64,000 bases of DNA from Myxococcus dinghuensis (GCF_024198235.1 NZ_JAKCFB010000004.1:1-64000), one strand, 5' to 3'; positions 7,947 to 19,234 are shown, counted from the stretch's first letter. A program made the numbers and translations. The notes: generated by a model not told the origin, from the sequence alone.

Positions 7947-9265
7947 GATGCCTCGAGGGTGGCCAGCAGTTCCTTCACGCGCCGGGCGAGGTCCTCGTCC
8001 GCGCGGGACTCCAGCAGCTCACCGGCCTGGAACAGCAAGAAGAACATCACGTCACTGAGCGCCTGCCTGAAGGAGGCCTGCGGCTCGCTGCCCAGCAGGG
8101 CCCGGTGTCGCTCGAAGCCCTCCATCAGCTTCGCCTCCGGCAGGCTCCCATCCGCGACGAAGGACAGGCCCTCCAGGACCGGCGACGCCGACAGCGCCTG
8201 CCCCACGAGCGCGGCGTTGGCCGCGGCGATGAACTCGCGGTCCATGCCCTGCTTGGCGACCTCGTCGCGGATCTCTCGGAAGATGAAGTTGAACACGCGC
8301 GCCACCGGGCGCACGTCCACCACCGCCGGGGCCGCGGCCGCCTTCGCCACCGGCTGCGCCTGCGCCAGGCCCGGTCCCGTGGGCCCCGGCTGCGCGGGCA
8401 CCAGCAGCGGCTTGTCCGTCACCGCCGCGAAGCCTCCCTCCAGCAGCCGGAAGACCACCTTGGTGATGTCGAACTCGCCCAGCCGGGCCGCGTGGCCCAG
8501 CTCGAGGATCGTCCGGCGCCCATCCAGCATCCCCAGGACGCGGTCCTCCTCCTCCTCCAGCTTGCCGTCGGACGGGCGCTTGCGCGCCACATAGAGGCGG
8601 CCGTGGGGGATGCGCTTCCGGAAGTGCGCCATCTCGTCGATCTTCCGGATGCTGTCCATCAGCAGGCTCTGCGTGGACAACTGCAGCGTGTGGCCCGCCT
8701 TCTCGTCCACCGGCTGGTCGATGAGGAAGAAGCTCCCCTCCCGGCACAGGACGATGGCGTGGAAGATCTCACTCACCTGGTGCGTGACGCACTTGAACAG
8801 GTCATGCGCCTGCAGCAGGCCCTTCTCCACCAGCGCGCGGCCCACCTTGGACGGCGGCTGGCCCTTGAGGGCGGCCTCCACCTGCGCGCGGTCCACGTAG
8901 CCCAGCCGGACCAGCAGCTCGCCCAGCCGGTCCGCCGGATCGTCCGACGAGGCGCCGCGCACCTCGCCGTCCCGGAACGTCACCGAGCGCTCCCCGCCCG
9001 GGGCGTGCACCCGGATGATGCCGCTCCAGCGCGACTGGCTGAGGAACGCCATCAGGTCCGACAGGGGGAAGCCGCTGGCGTCGCCCGTCAGCACCACGCG
9101 CGGCGGAGCGATGGCGCCGCCCTCGCAGGGCCCTCGCGAGAACACCAGCAGGTCGGGCGACGTCGGCATCAACGCGTACGTCCCCGAGCGCCCCGCCAGC
9201 GGCGAGGGGTTCTGTCGCTCCTCGGGGACGAGCTGCCCCGCGTCGATGCGGAACCGTTGCGTCAT
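7943..9265 (-). CDS. DUF4388 domain protein
   Basis: This 440-residue protein contains a DUF4388 domain at about residues 55-150: 'GFPLSDLMAFLSQSRWSGIIRVH...ERSVTFRDGEVRGASS', a common myxobacterial sensory or scaffolding module also seen in gliding-motility and response-regulator proteins. It continues with 'DRLGELLVRLGYVDRAQVEAAL', a type II secretion GspE-N-like helical domain. The C-terminal half is helical with no recognisable enzyme motif. No membrane span or signal peptide is seen. It sits 7 bp after the DsbA-like gene and overlaps truD by 4 bp. A regulatory role is inferred from domain type only. Confidence 0.75.
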   Translation of the reverse strand: MTQRFRIDAGQLVPEERQNPSPLAGRSGTYALMPTSPDLLVFSRGPCEGGAIAPPRVVLTGDASGFPLSDLMAFLSQSRWSGIIRVHAPGGERSVTFRDGEVRGASSDDPADRLGELLVRLGYVDRAQVEAALKGQPPSKVGRALVEKGLLQAHDLFKCVTHQVSEIFHAIVLCREGSFFLIDQPVDEKAGHTLQLSTQSLLMDSIRKIDEMAHFRKRIPHGRLYVARKRPSDGKLEEEEDRVLGMLDGRRTILELGHAARLGEFDITKVVFRLLEGGFAAVTDKPLLVPAQPGPTGPGLAQAQPVAKAAAAPAVVDVRPVARVFNFIFREIRDEVAKQGMDREFIAAANAALVGQALSASPVLEGLSFVADGSLPEAKLMEGFERHRALLGSEPQASFRQALSDVMFFLLFQAGELLESRADEDLARRVKELLATLEAS

Positions 9266-9272
9266 GCCCGCG

Positions 9273-10286
9273 TCAGTCCGCGTCCGGCGCCCAGGCGTTC
9301 TTGTTCGACACCCACTCCAACTCGTCCTGGAGGCTGTGGTTGAGCAGCTCTTCCTGGACGAAGGAGAGGTCCACCGCGCGGCCATTGAAGTAGACGGACG
9401 GCGTGCCCGTCAGCCCCGCCGCGCGGCCCTGGCCCCGGAAGCCCTCCAGCTCCGACTTGTAGGTGTCCGAGCGCAGCACCGCCTCCAGCCGCTCCCCGTC
9501 CATCCCCAGCGACTTCGCCAGCGCGACGAGCGCCTCGGGCTTGAGGTTCTCCTGGTGCGAGAAGAGCGCGTCGTGCATCTGCCAGAACCTGCCCTGGTCG
9601 CGCGCCCACAGCGCCGCCTGGGCCGCGGGCACCGCGTTGACGTGGTTGGACAGGGGGAACGGCAGGTAGCAGAAGCGCACCTGGGAGGCGTTCTTCTTGG
9701 CGAAGGCCTCCAGGACGGGGCGGGCCTTGGCGCAGTAGGGGCACTCGAAGTCGGAGAACTCCACCACCGTCACCGGCGCGGAAGGACTGCCCATGCACAT
9801 CCGCTCGTCGACCTTGAACTGCGCCCGCTGCTCGCGGAAGCCACCGTAGTACTGGGACAGCGCGACGATGACCTCCGTCGCGGGGCTGCCCTCGGCCACC
9901 ATGCGCGCGGCCACCTGCGTCATCCGCTTGGCGTGCCGGCAGGTCGTGTGGGCCTTCAGGCAGGCGCCCAGCGTGTGCGGGCAGCCGCAGTAGCAGAACT
10001 CGTCGCTGAGCACCGTGGCCAGCTCGCGCCGGGCCGCCGGGGAGAGGGACGAGAAGTCCATGCCCGGGATTCCGGCGAGCGCGGCGGCGGGATCCGCGGC
10101 CGGGGCGGCCGTCTCCGGAGCCGCGGGCACCGGGGCGGGGGTGGGCGCCGGCTTGGCGGCGGGGGGCGGGGTGGTGGGGGCGGAGCCCTCCGGGTTCTTG
10201 CAGCCCGGGCCCGTCAGCGCCACGGCCGCCAGCAGGGGAACGACACGCTTCCAGCAGGAGAGGAGCACGCCGCGGGTCTTAGCCAC
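9273..10286 (-). CDS. DsbA-family thioredoxin-fold lipoprotein with CcmH-like Cys module
   Basis: With the GTG at 10286 the protein has 337 residues; a second in-frame GTG at 10268 would give 331. A signal peptide ends in a TGPGC that could be a non-canonical lipobox. After an Ala/Pro linker, residues about 85-150 hold a Cys-rich segment (CYCGCPHTLGAC...TTC) followed by AEGSPATEVIVALSQYYGG. This resembles the CcmH/NrfF redox module of cytochrome c maturation. Residues about 165-335 are a DsbA-like domain with active site CPYC (182-185) and the cis-Pro loop GTPSVYFNG. It is probably a periplasmic thiol oxidase, reductase or isomerase. Confidence 0.85.
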   Translation of the reverse strand: MAKTRGVLLSCWKRVVPLLAAVALTGPGCKNPEGSAPTTPPPAAKPAPTPAPVPAAPETAAPAADPAAALAGIPGMDFSSLSPAARRELATVLSDEFCYCGCPHTLGACLKAHTTCRHAKRMTQVAARMVAEGSPATEVIVALSQYYGGFREQRAQFKVDERMCMGSPSAPVTVVEFSDFECPYCAKARPVLEAFAKKNASQVRFCYLPFPLSNHVNAVPAAQAALWARDQGRFWQMHDALFSHQENLKPEALVALAKSLGMDGERLEAVLRSDTYKSELEGFRGQGRAAGLTGTPSVYFNGRAVDLSFVQEELLNHSLQDELEWVSNKNAWAPDAD

Positions 10287-10343
10287 GCGCGCGGGGCTTG
10301 TAAAGCAACGCCCGCCTCTGGCAGGGAAGCCTCCCTGCCCATC

Positions 10344-11411
10344 ATGCCCAGAGTCCTGCTGCTGCATACCGGAGGCACGCTCGGGATGGCCGGAGGCCGC
10401 CCCTCCGCCCTGCGCCCGGCTGCCTTCTTCAAGATGCTCAAGGCGCGCGCGCCGGAGTTGTTCGAGCTCGCCGACCTCGAGTTCCAGCTCTTCAGCAACG
10501 TGGACAGCTCCGAGATGCAGCCGGAGCTGTGGCAACGCATGGCCGCCCACCTCCACGAACAGCTCCCCTCCTTCGACGGGGCCGTGGTGACCCATGGCAC
10601 GGACACGCTCGCCTACACGGCCAGCGCCCTGTCCTTCATGCTGCGCAACCCGCCCTGCCCCGTGGTGCTGACGGGCTCGCAGCGCCCGTTGGGCGAGGTG
10701 CGCTCGGACGCCCGGCTCAACCTCATCGACGCGGTGCTGTCCGCCGTGCAGGGGCCGCGCGAGGTCACCATCTGCTTCGACTCGCACCTGTACCGGGGCA
10801 ACCGGGCGCGGAAGATGAAGGTGGCCGAGTACGACGCCTTCGACAGCCCCAACTGCCCGGTGCTCGGGACGCTGGGCGTGGACGCCACGTTCGAGCCGGG
10901 GCTGCGCCCCCGGGGCGCCTTCCGCCTGTATGACGCGCTCGACCCGCGCGTCTTCCTCCTCAAGGTGTACCCCGGCCTGGACCCCGCCCTGCCCCTCCAA
11001 TTGCTGCCACACGTCCGGGGGCTGGTGGTGGAGGCCTACGGGGCCGGCAACTTCCCCATCGCCCCGGAGCTCGGGCGCTCGCTGCTGCCGCTCTTCACCC
11101 AGGCGCGCGAGCGCGGGGTCCCCGTGGTGGTGGTCAGCCAGGCCTATCGCAACGGCGTGGATCTCAGTCTCTACGAATCCGGAGCAGCGGCCCTGGGCCA
11201 GGGGGCGGTGGGCGGAGCGGACATGACCCCCTCGGCCGCCCTGGTGAAGCTGATGCAGGGGTTGGCCTACCACCCGCGCTCGCCCGAGGCCCTGGCGCGC
11301 TTCATTCAAACCCCTGTCGCCGGGGAGCTGACCGTCGCCGGCCCGACAATCCGCCCCCCGGCGGCCTCCGGCGCGGCGCGGCGGGGCCGCATGAAGGGGA
11401 AACGCGAGTAA
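10344..11411 (+). CDS. ansA: Type I (cytoplasmic) L-asparaginase
   Basis: This 355-residue protein begins MPRVLLLHTGGTLGM. The two asparaginase signatures are present: HTGGTLG (nucleophile Thr12 region) and THGTDTLAYTAS (Thr86, Asp87). YGAGNFP and SQAY further match the family. It has no signal peptide, so it acts in the cytoplasm, hydrolysing L-asparagine to aspartate and ammonia. The very long open frame upstream (to 9015) is antisense to the DsbA-like gene and is not part of it. A basic tail (ARRGRMKGKRE) ends the protein. It diverges from the DsbA-like gene. Confidence 0.9.
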   Translation: MPRVLLLHTGGTLGMAGGRPSALRPAAFFKMLKARAPELFELADLEFQLFSNVDSSEMQPELWQRMAAHLHEQLPSFDGAVVTHGTDTLAYTASALSFMLRNPPCPVVLTGSQRPLGEVRSDARLNLIDAVLSAVQGPREVTICFDSHLYRGNRARKMKVAEYDAFDSPNCPVLGTLGVDATFEPGLRPRGAFRLYDALDPRVFLLKVYPGLDPALPLQLLPHVRGLVVEAYGAGNFPIAPELGRSLLPLFTQARERGVPVVVVSQAYRNGVDLSLYESGAAALGQGAVGGADMTPSAALVKLMQGLAYHPRSPEALARFIQTPVAGELTVAGPTIRPPAASGAARRGRMKGKRE

Positions 11412-11464
11412 GCCGGAAGCGTGCTTGCCGCCGCGAAAAAACGGCCCGTAAGATGGGTGATGCG

Positions 11465-12376
11465 ATGTCCGAGGAGAAAACTTCCGTCCATTCCATTTCG
11501 GACCTGCTGGGCAGTGCCCAGCGGCAGAGCGCTTATCTGATCGTCATCAGCGCCAAGTCCGCGGCGGGCATCGGCCGGATGTTCAAGCTGGACCGCTCCG
11601 AGGTCGTGATGGGGCGCAGCTCGGAAGCGCAGTTCCAGGTGGAGGACGACGGCATCTCCCGCAAGCACGCCAAGGTGGTGGCGCTGGGCGACGGCCGCTT
11701 CCAGTTGGTGGACCTGGCGAGCACCAACGGCACGTACCTCAACGGGCTGAAGGTCAACGCCGCGCCGCTCTACGACGGCGACAAGATCCAGATCGGCTCC
11801 AACACCGTCCTCAAGTTCTCCATCCAGGACGAACTGGAGGAGCAGTACCAGCGCAGCATCTACGAGTCCGCCACCCGCGACGGCCTCACCCGCGTCTACA
11901 ACAAGAAGTACTTCCTGGAGACGGTGCGCAAGGAGTTCAGCTACTGCCTGCGCCACCGGGTGCCGCTGTCGCTGGTGCTGTTCGACGTGGACCACTTCAA
12001 GAAGATCAACGACGCGTACGGCCACCCCGCGGGGGACTACGTGCTCACGCGCATCGCCCAGCGGGTCAGCGACACGGTGCGCACCGAGGACCTGCTGGCC
12101 CGCTATGGCGGAGAGGAGTTCGCGCTGATGCTGCGCGAGTCCGCCGAGGACCAGGCCCTGGCGTGCGCGGAGCGCTGCCGGCACGCGGTGGACAAGGCGG
12201 ACTTCGTCTTCGGCGGCACCCCCATCAAGGTGACCATCAGCCTGGGCGTGGCCACGCTGCTGGACTCGGACTTCTCCCAGCCCGAGGACCTCATCGCCGC
12301 GGCGGACAAGTACCTGTACCGGGCCAAGCGCGCGGGCCGCAACCGCGCGGACGCCAAGGCCATCAGCGGGCCGTGA
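11465..12376 (+). CDS. FHA-GGDEF diguanylate cyclase
   Basis: From ATG 11465 it has 303 residues; ATG 11453 in the same frame is an alternative. Residues about 25-120 are an FHA domain (VVMGRSSEAQF, ISRKHAKV, DLASTNGTYLNG), which binds phosphothreonine. Residues about 135-298 are a GGDEF domain with active-site GGEEF (215-219), substrate motifs FDVDHFKKIND and GHPAGD, and an allosteric I-site RTED (206-209) placed five residues before it. It should make c-di-GMP, be feedback-inhibited by it, and be steered by a Ser/Thr kinase through FHA. Its gene is convergent with the HEAT-repeat gene. Confidence 0.92.
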   Translation: MSEEKTSVHSISDLLGSAQRQSAYLIVISAKSAAGIGRMFKLDRSEVVMGRSSEAQFQVEDDGISRKHAKVVALGDGRFQLVDLASTNGTYLNGLKVNAAPLYDGDKIQIGSNTVLKFSIQDELEEQYQRSIYESATRDGLTRVYNKKYFLETVRKEFSYCLRHRVPLSLVLFDVDHFKKINDAYGHPAGDYVLTRIAQRVSDTVRTEDLLARYGGEEFALMLRESAEDQALACAERCRHAVDKADFVFGGTPIKVTISLGVATLLDSDFSQPEDLIAAADKYLYRAKRAGRNRADAKAISGP

Positions 12377-12386
12377 CGGCCGTCAC
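12373..12386. repeat. Perfect 14-bp palindrome spanning two convergent stop codons
   Basis: GTGACGGCCGTCAC includes the TGA of the diguanylate cyclase gene (12374-12376) and the stop of the facing HEAT gene (12383-12385). It shares the core TGACNGCCGTCA with palindromes at 40931-40967. It may be a weak terminator or a binding site. Confidence 0.5.
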
Positions 12387-13972
12387 AGCCTGAAGCCCAG
12401 CCGCCGCAGCCCCTCGCGGGACACGTGCTGGACGTGGGTGTCCGCGTCGCGGGCCACCGCGTCGGAGAGCGCCGCCGCCGCGTGGGGCCCGCCCAGCCGC
12501 CCCAGCGCGAGCGCGGCGGCCACGCGCACGTCCGCCACCGGATCCTCCCGCAGGCACGAGGCAAGCACCTTCACGTGCGCCGCCTTGCCCACGACCTCCA
12601 GCGCGCGCGCCGCGGCGGCCCGGACGACGGGGTGGTCCGACCCGAGCAGCTCCGCGGCCGTGTCGCCGCGGGTGGACTGGCGCTGACCGGCCACCACCTC
12701 CAGCGCGGCGGCCACCACCTCCGGCGCCGGGTCCTCCAGGGCGCGGGACGTCGCGTCCAGCACCTCCGGCCGGCGCACCGACAAGGCCCCCATCACCCGC
12801 ACCGCCCCCGCGCGCAGCTCCGGCCGCGCGTCGCGCAGGTAGGGCATCAACCGCTCCACCCGGATCTGCTCGCTCTCGCGGCAGTCGGCGAGCGCCTCCA
12901 GCGCCTGACCCCGCACCTCGGCCGGCTGGAGCGTGTCCCCCACGACCCCCATGAGGAACACGGCGCAGCCCTTCTCCCGCGCCATCGCCTCCAGCCAGGG
13001 GCGGGACAGGGCCGCGTCGCGCCGCTCCAGGCTCCGCTCGGCCGCGGCGGCGAGGGACACACCCTCCGCCTCCGCCAGCCGGCGCGCCGCCGACTGGCGC
13101 ACCTTCGCGTCCGGGTCCTGCAGCGCGCGCTCCAGCTCCTTGCGCGCCAGGGGGCCGTAGACGCCCAGCGACAGCACCGCCGCGTCCCGCCGCCGCGCCT
13201 CCGCGGCCGTCAGCTCCGGCTGGAGCGTCTCCAGCTCCCGCGAATACACCGCGAAGAGGCGGTTGATGCGCGCCTCGTCCGCGGGCCTCGCGTCCTCCAG
13301 CAGCAGCCGCCCCACCGACGTGCGCTGCCGCGAGGCCACCGACATCAGCGCCGCCGCGCCAATCGCATCCGACGTCTCCGGTCGCGCGCCCATGGCGTCC
13401 AGCAGCACCCGCGCCGGCTTGCGGCCCAGGAAGCTCGAGAGGTGGGTGAGCGCCGGCCCCCGCGCGCCCACGTCCTCCGAGTACAGCTCCAGCTCCAATG
13501 CCTGACGGATGGCCTCGCGCCGCGCCCACACCCGCGCCGCGGCGTCCGCGCCCCGCGCGCCCGCGTCCCGCAGGAAGTTCGCGGACGACTGCTGCGACTC
13601 CGCCGCCACCCGCGCCGCCGTGAGGCACGCGTCCAGATCCGCCGACGGGGGCGTGCTCGCCACCCACTCGGCCAACAACCGCCGTTCGGAGATGCCCCGG
13701 CTCCGGGCGTCCACGCGCACCGCGGCCCACCGCACCCGCCAGTCGGGGTCCTTCCGCGCGGAGAGCAGCGCGTCGCGCGGCGGCGGGCGCAACTGGGCCA
13801 GCGAACCCACCCAGGAGTCCACGCGCCCGCCTGACAGGCAGCTTCCACACACACGGGCCCGCTGGCCGCGCTCCGCGACGTGCCGCTGGCAGGAGTTCCA
13901 GCACTCGGTCGTGCCGGTGCTCGCGCGCGGTCCGGCCGCCAGCAACACCATGAGGAGAAACGCAGGGCTCAC
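12383..13972 (-). CDS. Secreted HEAT-repeat protein with Cys-rich N-terminus
   Basis: This 529-residue protein starts at GTG with a signal peptide (MSPAFLLMVLLAAGPRAS). A short segment with three or four Cys (TECWNSC...VCGSC) follows, possibly a disulfide- or metal-bound cap. The remainder is a chain of about a dozen HEAT-like helical pairs (KDPDWRVRWAAVRV, DPDAKVRQSAARRLAE, DPAPEVVAAALEVV, EDPVADVRVAAALALGRLGG), a scaffold for protein contacts. No enzyme motif is seen. The gene ends against the FHA-GGDEF gene. Function unknown; a periplasmic or surface scaffold is inferred. Confidence 0.8.
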   Translation of the reverse strand: MSPAFLLMVLLAAGPRASTGTTECWNSCQRHVAERGQRARVCGSCLSGGRVDSWVGSLAQLRPPPRDALLSARKDPDWRVRWAAVRVDARSRGISERRLLAEWVASTPPSADLDACLTAARVAAESQQSSANFLRDAGARGADAAARVWARREAIRQALELELYSEDVGARGPALTHLSSFLGRKPARVLLDAMGARPETSDAIGAAALMSVASRQRTSVGRLLLEDARPADEARINRLFAVYSRELETLQPELTAAEARRRDAAVLSLGVYGPLARKELERALQDPDAKVRQSAARRLAEAEGVSLAAAAERSLERRDAALSRPWLEAMAREKGCAVFLMGVVGDTLQPAEVRGQALEALADCRESEQIRVERLMPYLRDARPELRAGAVRVMGALSVRRPEVLDATSRALEDPAPEVVAAALEVVAGQRQSTRGDTAAELLGSDHPVVRAAAARALEVVGKAAHVKVLASCLREDPVADVRVAAALALGRLGGPHAAAALSDAVARDADTHVQHVSREGLRRLGFRL

Positions 13973-14021
13973 GAAGCGGACACTCTAGTTCAATCCCACC
14001 CCGCTTTTCCGTCCGGCGTCC

Positions 14022-14050
14022 TTGCGTTTTGCCCGCCGCTGGGACATACC
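14022..14050 (+). promoter_or_regulatory. Candidate promoter of the rpsU-yqeY-dnaG-rpoD region
   Basis: TTGCGT (14022-14027) and CATACC (14045-14050) are 17 bp apart, about 55 bp upstream of rpsU. This matches sigma70 spacing with an imperfect -10. Confidence 0.3.
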
Positions 14051-14104
14051 CGCTCCCCCTAAGCGGTCAGCACACATCTACGCATGGCGGAAGGAGGTGA
14101 ACGC

Positions 14105-14299
14105 ATGCCCGGTATCCGAGTGAAGGAGGGAGAGTCCATTGAGAGCGCCCTCAAGCGCTTCAAGAAGGCCACTGAAAAGGCCGGAATCCTTTCCGAGATC
14201 CGCAAGCGCGAGCACTACGAGAAGCCTTCCGTGAAGCGGAAGAAGAAGGCCCTCGCCGCCAAGAAGCGCGCGGTGAAGAAGGCCCGCAAGTCGTTCTAG
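14105..14299 (+). CDS. rpsU: Ribosomal protein S21
   Basis: This 64-residue basic protein begins [21 protein letters not shown] and ends in a Lys/Arg-rich tail, the complete S21 pattern. S21 sits on the 30S platform and helps initiation on natural mRNAs. GGAGGTG is placed 7 bases before ATG 14105, which decides the start over an in-frame ATG at 14084. It opens the classical macromolecular-synthesis order S21, (YqeY), primase, sigma70. Confidence 0.95.
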   Translation: MPGIRVKEGESIESALKRFKKATEKAGILSEIRKREHYEKPSVKRKKKALAAKKRAVKKARKSF

Positions 14300-14406
14300 T
14301 CGCGAGGCCGGTGTCGTGAGGACCGGGGCGCCGTTGGTCGGTCAGGCGCCCTGGTTCCCGCCGTCCAGTCCCCCCGAAGCACCGCCAATCGAATACGGAG
14401 TCGCCC

Positions 14407-14865
14407 ATGGCCACCCTCAAGGAGCGGATCGACGCGGACCTGAAGGACGCGATGCGGTCCAAGAACGAGCTGAGCACCAGCGTGCTGCGGATGCTCAAGA
14501 GCGCCATCAAGTACAAGGAAGTGGAGCCCGGCGCCTCCGCCCTGGACGACGGCGGCGTGCTGACCGTCATCGGCGGCCTCATCAAGCAGCGCCGCGACTC
14601 CATCGACCAGTTCAAGGCCGGTGGCCGCGCCGACATGGCGGAGAAGGAAGAGGCGGAGATCTCCGTCCTCCAGAACTACCTGCCCAAGCAGCTCACCGCC
14701 GACGAGCTGGCCGCCGAGGTCCAGGCCGCCATCGCCGAGGTGGGTGCCAAGAGCCCCAAGGACATGGGCGCCGTGATGAAGAACCTCTCGCCCAAGCTCC
14801 AGGGCAAGGCCGAGGGTCGCGCCATCTCCGAGGCCGTCAAGGCGCAGCTGGCGAAGCTCGGCTGA
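14407..14865 (+). CDS. yqeY: GatB/YqeY domain protein
   Basis: This 152-residue protein starts MATLKERIDADLKDAMRSKN and contains VLRMLKSAIKYKEVE, QRRDSIDQFKAGGR and LQNYLPKQLTADEL, the standard YqeY pattern. It is homologous to the tail domain of GatB, which binds tRNA in the amidotransferase. The free-standing protein is proposed to have a tRNA-related role, but its function is not settled. It commonly lies between rpsU and dnaG, as here. Confidence 0.93.
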   Translation: MATLKERIDADLKDAMRSKNELSTSVLRMLKSAIKYKEVEPGASALDDGGVLTVIGGLIKQRRDSIDQFKAGGRADMAEKEEAEISVLQNYLPKQLTADELAAEVQAAIAEVGAKSPKDMGAVMKNLSPKLQGKAEGRAISEAVKAQLAKLG

Positions 14866-15206
14866 CCCCGCCGTCGTTGCTCCCACCCGCGCCCGGGGCC
14901 TCCGACAAGGTACGGAGCCCCGGTGTGGGTGGGTGGCCTCGGGTCGAGCGGAAACTTGCTCCCCCGGCCCCCCGTCATTAAGTGCCAGGGCCAGCCCTCG
15001 GGGCGCCCTCCCTTCCGGGAGCGCGCCGCACGGGCCGCAGGAGCCCCCACCGTGTCCCCCACGACGAACGCCCCACCGCCCCGCCCGTCCGCCACCCGCC
15101 AGGGTCAGGTGATGCTGCGGGTCGGGCGCCGGGCGTCCGACGTCAGGCTCGGCTGTCAGGATGCCGGGTCGAACCCCGCCTGGGGGCGGGACGAGGGGTG
15201 GCGACC
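14866..15206. other. Gap between yqeY and dnaG
   Basis: These 341 bases hold no credible gene. The frame of dnaG stays open upstream to 14982, but that segment is Arg/Pro-rich and unlike DnaG. There is a short inverted repeat near 14896-14930 (GGAGCCCCGG...GGGTGGCC type) that could be an attenuator. No strong promoter was recognised. Confidence 0.4.
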
Positions 15207-17015
15207 GTGATCCCGGAGCACAAGATCCAGGAAGTCCTCGAGCGCGTGGACCTGGTGGGCCTCATCTCCCGCCACGTGGAGCTGAAGAAGGCCGGGCGCG
15301 AGTGGAAGGGACGCTGTCCGTTCCACCAGGAGAAGACGCCGTCCTTCTACGTGGTGCCGGAGAAGCGCTTCTATTTCTGCCACGGCTGCCGGGCGAGCGG
15401 CGACGCGGTGTCCTTCGTCCAGCGCTACCTGGGCAAGACGTTCCTCGACGCGGTGCGGGACCTGGCCCGCGAGCTGGGCATCGACCTGGAGGCGCAGCAG
15501 GACCCGGGCATGCGCGAGCGCCAGCAGATCAAGGACGCCACGGACCTGGCCGCCGAGCACTTCCGCTCGCTGCTCTGGCACCAGGACGAGGGCCGCGCCG
15601 CCCGGGCGTACATCGCCAGCCGGGGCGTCTCCGAGGAGACGGCGCAGGCCTTCGGCCTGGGCTGGGCCCCCAACGCCTGGAGCCTCCTGGCCGAGCGCTG
15701 CCAGAAGACGGGCATGCTCGAGTGGGCGATGAAGGCCGGGCTCGTCCTCAAGCGCAACAGCGGCGACGGCTGCTTCGACTTCTTCCGCAGCCGGCTGATG
15801 GTGCCCATCCGCGCGCCGGAGGGCCGCCCCATCGCCTTCGGTGGCCGGCTGGTGGGCGCGGAGGAAGGCCCCAAGTACCTCAACTCGCGCGAGTCGCGGC
15901 TCTACAACAAGAGCGACACCCTCTTCGGCATGGACCTGGCGCGCGACGAGGTGCGCAAGCGCAAGGCCGCCGTCCTGGTCGAGGGCTACTTCGACTGCAT
16001 CGGCCTGCACCAGGTGGGCGTGCGCCACGCGGTGGCGCTGTGCTCCACCAACCTCACCGCGGGCCACATGCAGGTGCTCAAGCGCGGAGAGGCCCGGGAG
16101 CTCGTCCTCCTGCTGGACGGGGACTCGGCGGGCCTCGCCGCCATCGAGCGGCTCGCCGGGCCCCTGCTCGCCGCCGGAGCGACCGCCCGGGTGGCGCTGC
16201 TCCCCCAAGGGGATGATCCGGACACGTTCGCGCGTCGTGAAGGAGCGGCCGGCGTGGAGAAGCTGCTCGAGGACGCTCACCCGCTCACCACCCACCTGTT
16301 CGCCACCCTGCTCCCCCAAGGGAAGTCGGCGAGCTTCGAGGAGAAGATGGCGGCACTGGAGCGGCTCAAGCCCGTGGCGGCGCAGGTCCCCGTGGGCCTC
16401 GTGCGCTCCACCCTCTTCGCCGCCCTCTCCGACCACTTCGGCTGGCGCCCCGCGGACGTCGAGGCTGCTTTGCGCAGCAAGGTTCCCCCCAAGCCCGCGC
16501 CGGCGGCCCACGGCCCCGCGCCCCACACGCCCGCTCGCCCGCCCGACGAGAAGCCACCTCCGCCCATGGAGGCGCTCTACGTGGCCACCGTGCTGCGCGA
16601 CCCGCAGCTCCTCTCCCGGGACGTCTTCCGTGTATGTGACGAGCTGTCCCACATGGGGCTGCGCATGGCGCTCGCGCACGCCACGTCCGGCCAGGGCACC
16701 CAGGACGCCCTCTTCGAGGCCTCCGAGGGAATCAAGCGCGCCATCGAGACCGCCTGGCGTCAGCTCCCCGCGGAAGGCCAGGAGCTGGAGCAGGCCTTCA
16801 GCGCCATCTGTCGGGAAATCATGGTGCGGCGGATCGACGAACGCCTCACATATATAAAGCGCGCGACGGAACAGACGCCCGGGGCGTTCGACCTGACGGA
16901 GGAGACGCGACAGCTGCTCGCGGAGCGCGTGGAACTGCTGGCGCTCAAGAAGCGTGTCCTGGAGGAGCTACGGCCCTCTGGCGCGGGAACAAAGGCGCCC
17001 ATGCAACCGGTTTGA
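15207..17015 (+). CDS. dnaG: DNA primase
   Basis: I choose GTG 15207, giving VIPEHKIQEVLERVDLVGLIS (602 residues) with GAGGGG upstream; GTG 15198 is possible. The CHC2 zinc-binding domain shows CPFHQEKTPSF and YFCHGC near the N-terminus. The RNA-polymerase domain follows with the Toprim glutamate in VEGYFDCIGLHQVG and the acidic LLLDGDSAG. A Pro-rich linker (about residues 430-455) leads to the C-terminal helicase-binding region. It makes RNA primers for replication. It lies 92 bp upstream of rpoD. Confidence 0.95.
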   Translation: MIPEHKIQEVLERVDLVGLISRHVELKKAGREWKGRCPFHQEKTPSFYVVPEKRFYFCHGCRASGDAVSFVQRYLGKTFLDAVRDLARELGIDLEAQQDPGMRERQQIKDATDLAAEHFRSLLWHQDEGRAARAYIASRGVSEETAQAFGLGWAPNAWSLLAERCQKTGMLEWAMKAGLVLKRNSGDGCFDFFRSRLMVPIRAPEGRPIAFGGRLVGAEEGPKYLNSRESRLYNKSDTLFGMDLARDEVRKRKAAVLVEGYFDCIGLHQVGVRHAVALCSTNLTAGHMQVLKRGEARELVLLLDGDSAGLAAIERLAGPLLAAGATARVALLPQGDDPDTFARREGAAGVEKLLEDAHPLTTHLFATLLPQGKSASFEEKMAALERLKPVAAQVPVGLVRSTLFAALSDHFGWRPADVEAALRSKVPPKPAPAAHGPAPHTPARPPDEKPPPPMEALYVATVLRDPQLLSRDVFRVCDELSHMGLRMALAHATSGQGTQDALFEASEGIKRAIETAWRQLPAEGQELEQAFSAICREIMVRRIDERLTYIKRATEQTPGAFDLTEETRQLLAERVELLALKKRVLEELRPSGAGTKAPMQPV

Positions 17016-17107
17016 GTTCGCGTTTGTAAGAAACCCTGACTTTGCGGTAGATCGGCCGGCTCGCCCCAGGCCTCAAGCCCCTGAATTTCTTAAGGAGAAG
17101 TACCCGA

Positions 17108-19234
<2,127 letters not shown>

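Noticed and set aside
9015-10343. Long + frame fused to asparaginase
   Set aside because: It is antisense to the DsbA-like and DUF4388 genes; the asparaginase family starts at MPRVLLLHTGG.
15155-15190. tRNA-like T-arm (GGGTCGAACCCC)
   Set aside because: No matching acceptor, D or anticodon arms around it.
14982-15206. N-terminal extension of dnaG in frame
   Set aside because: The extra 75 codons are Arg/Pro-rich and unlike primase; the family begins at IPEHKI and GAGGGG precedes GTG 15207.
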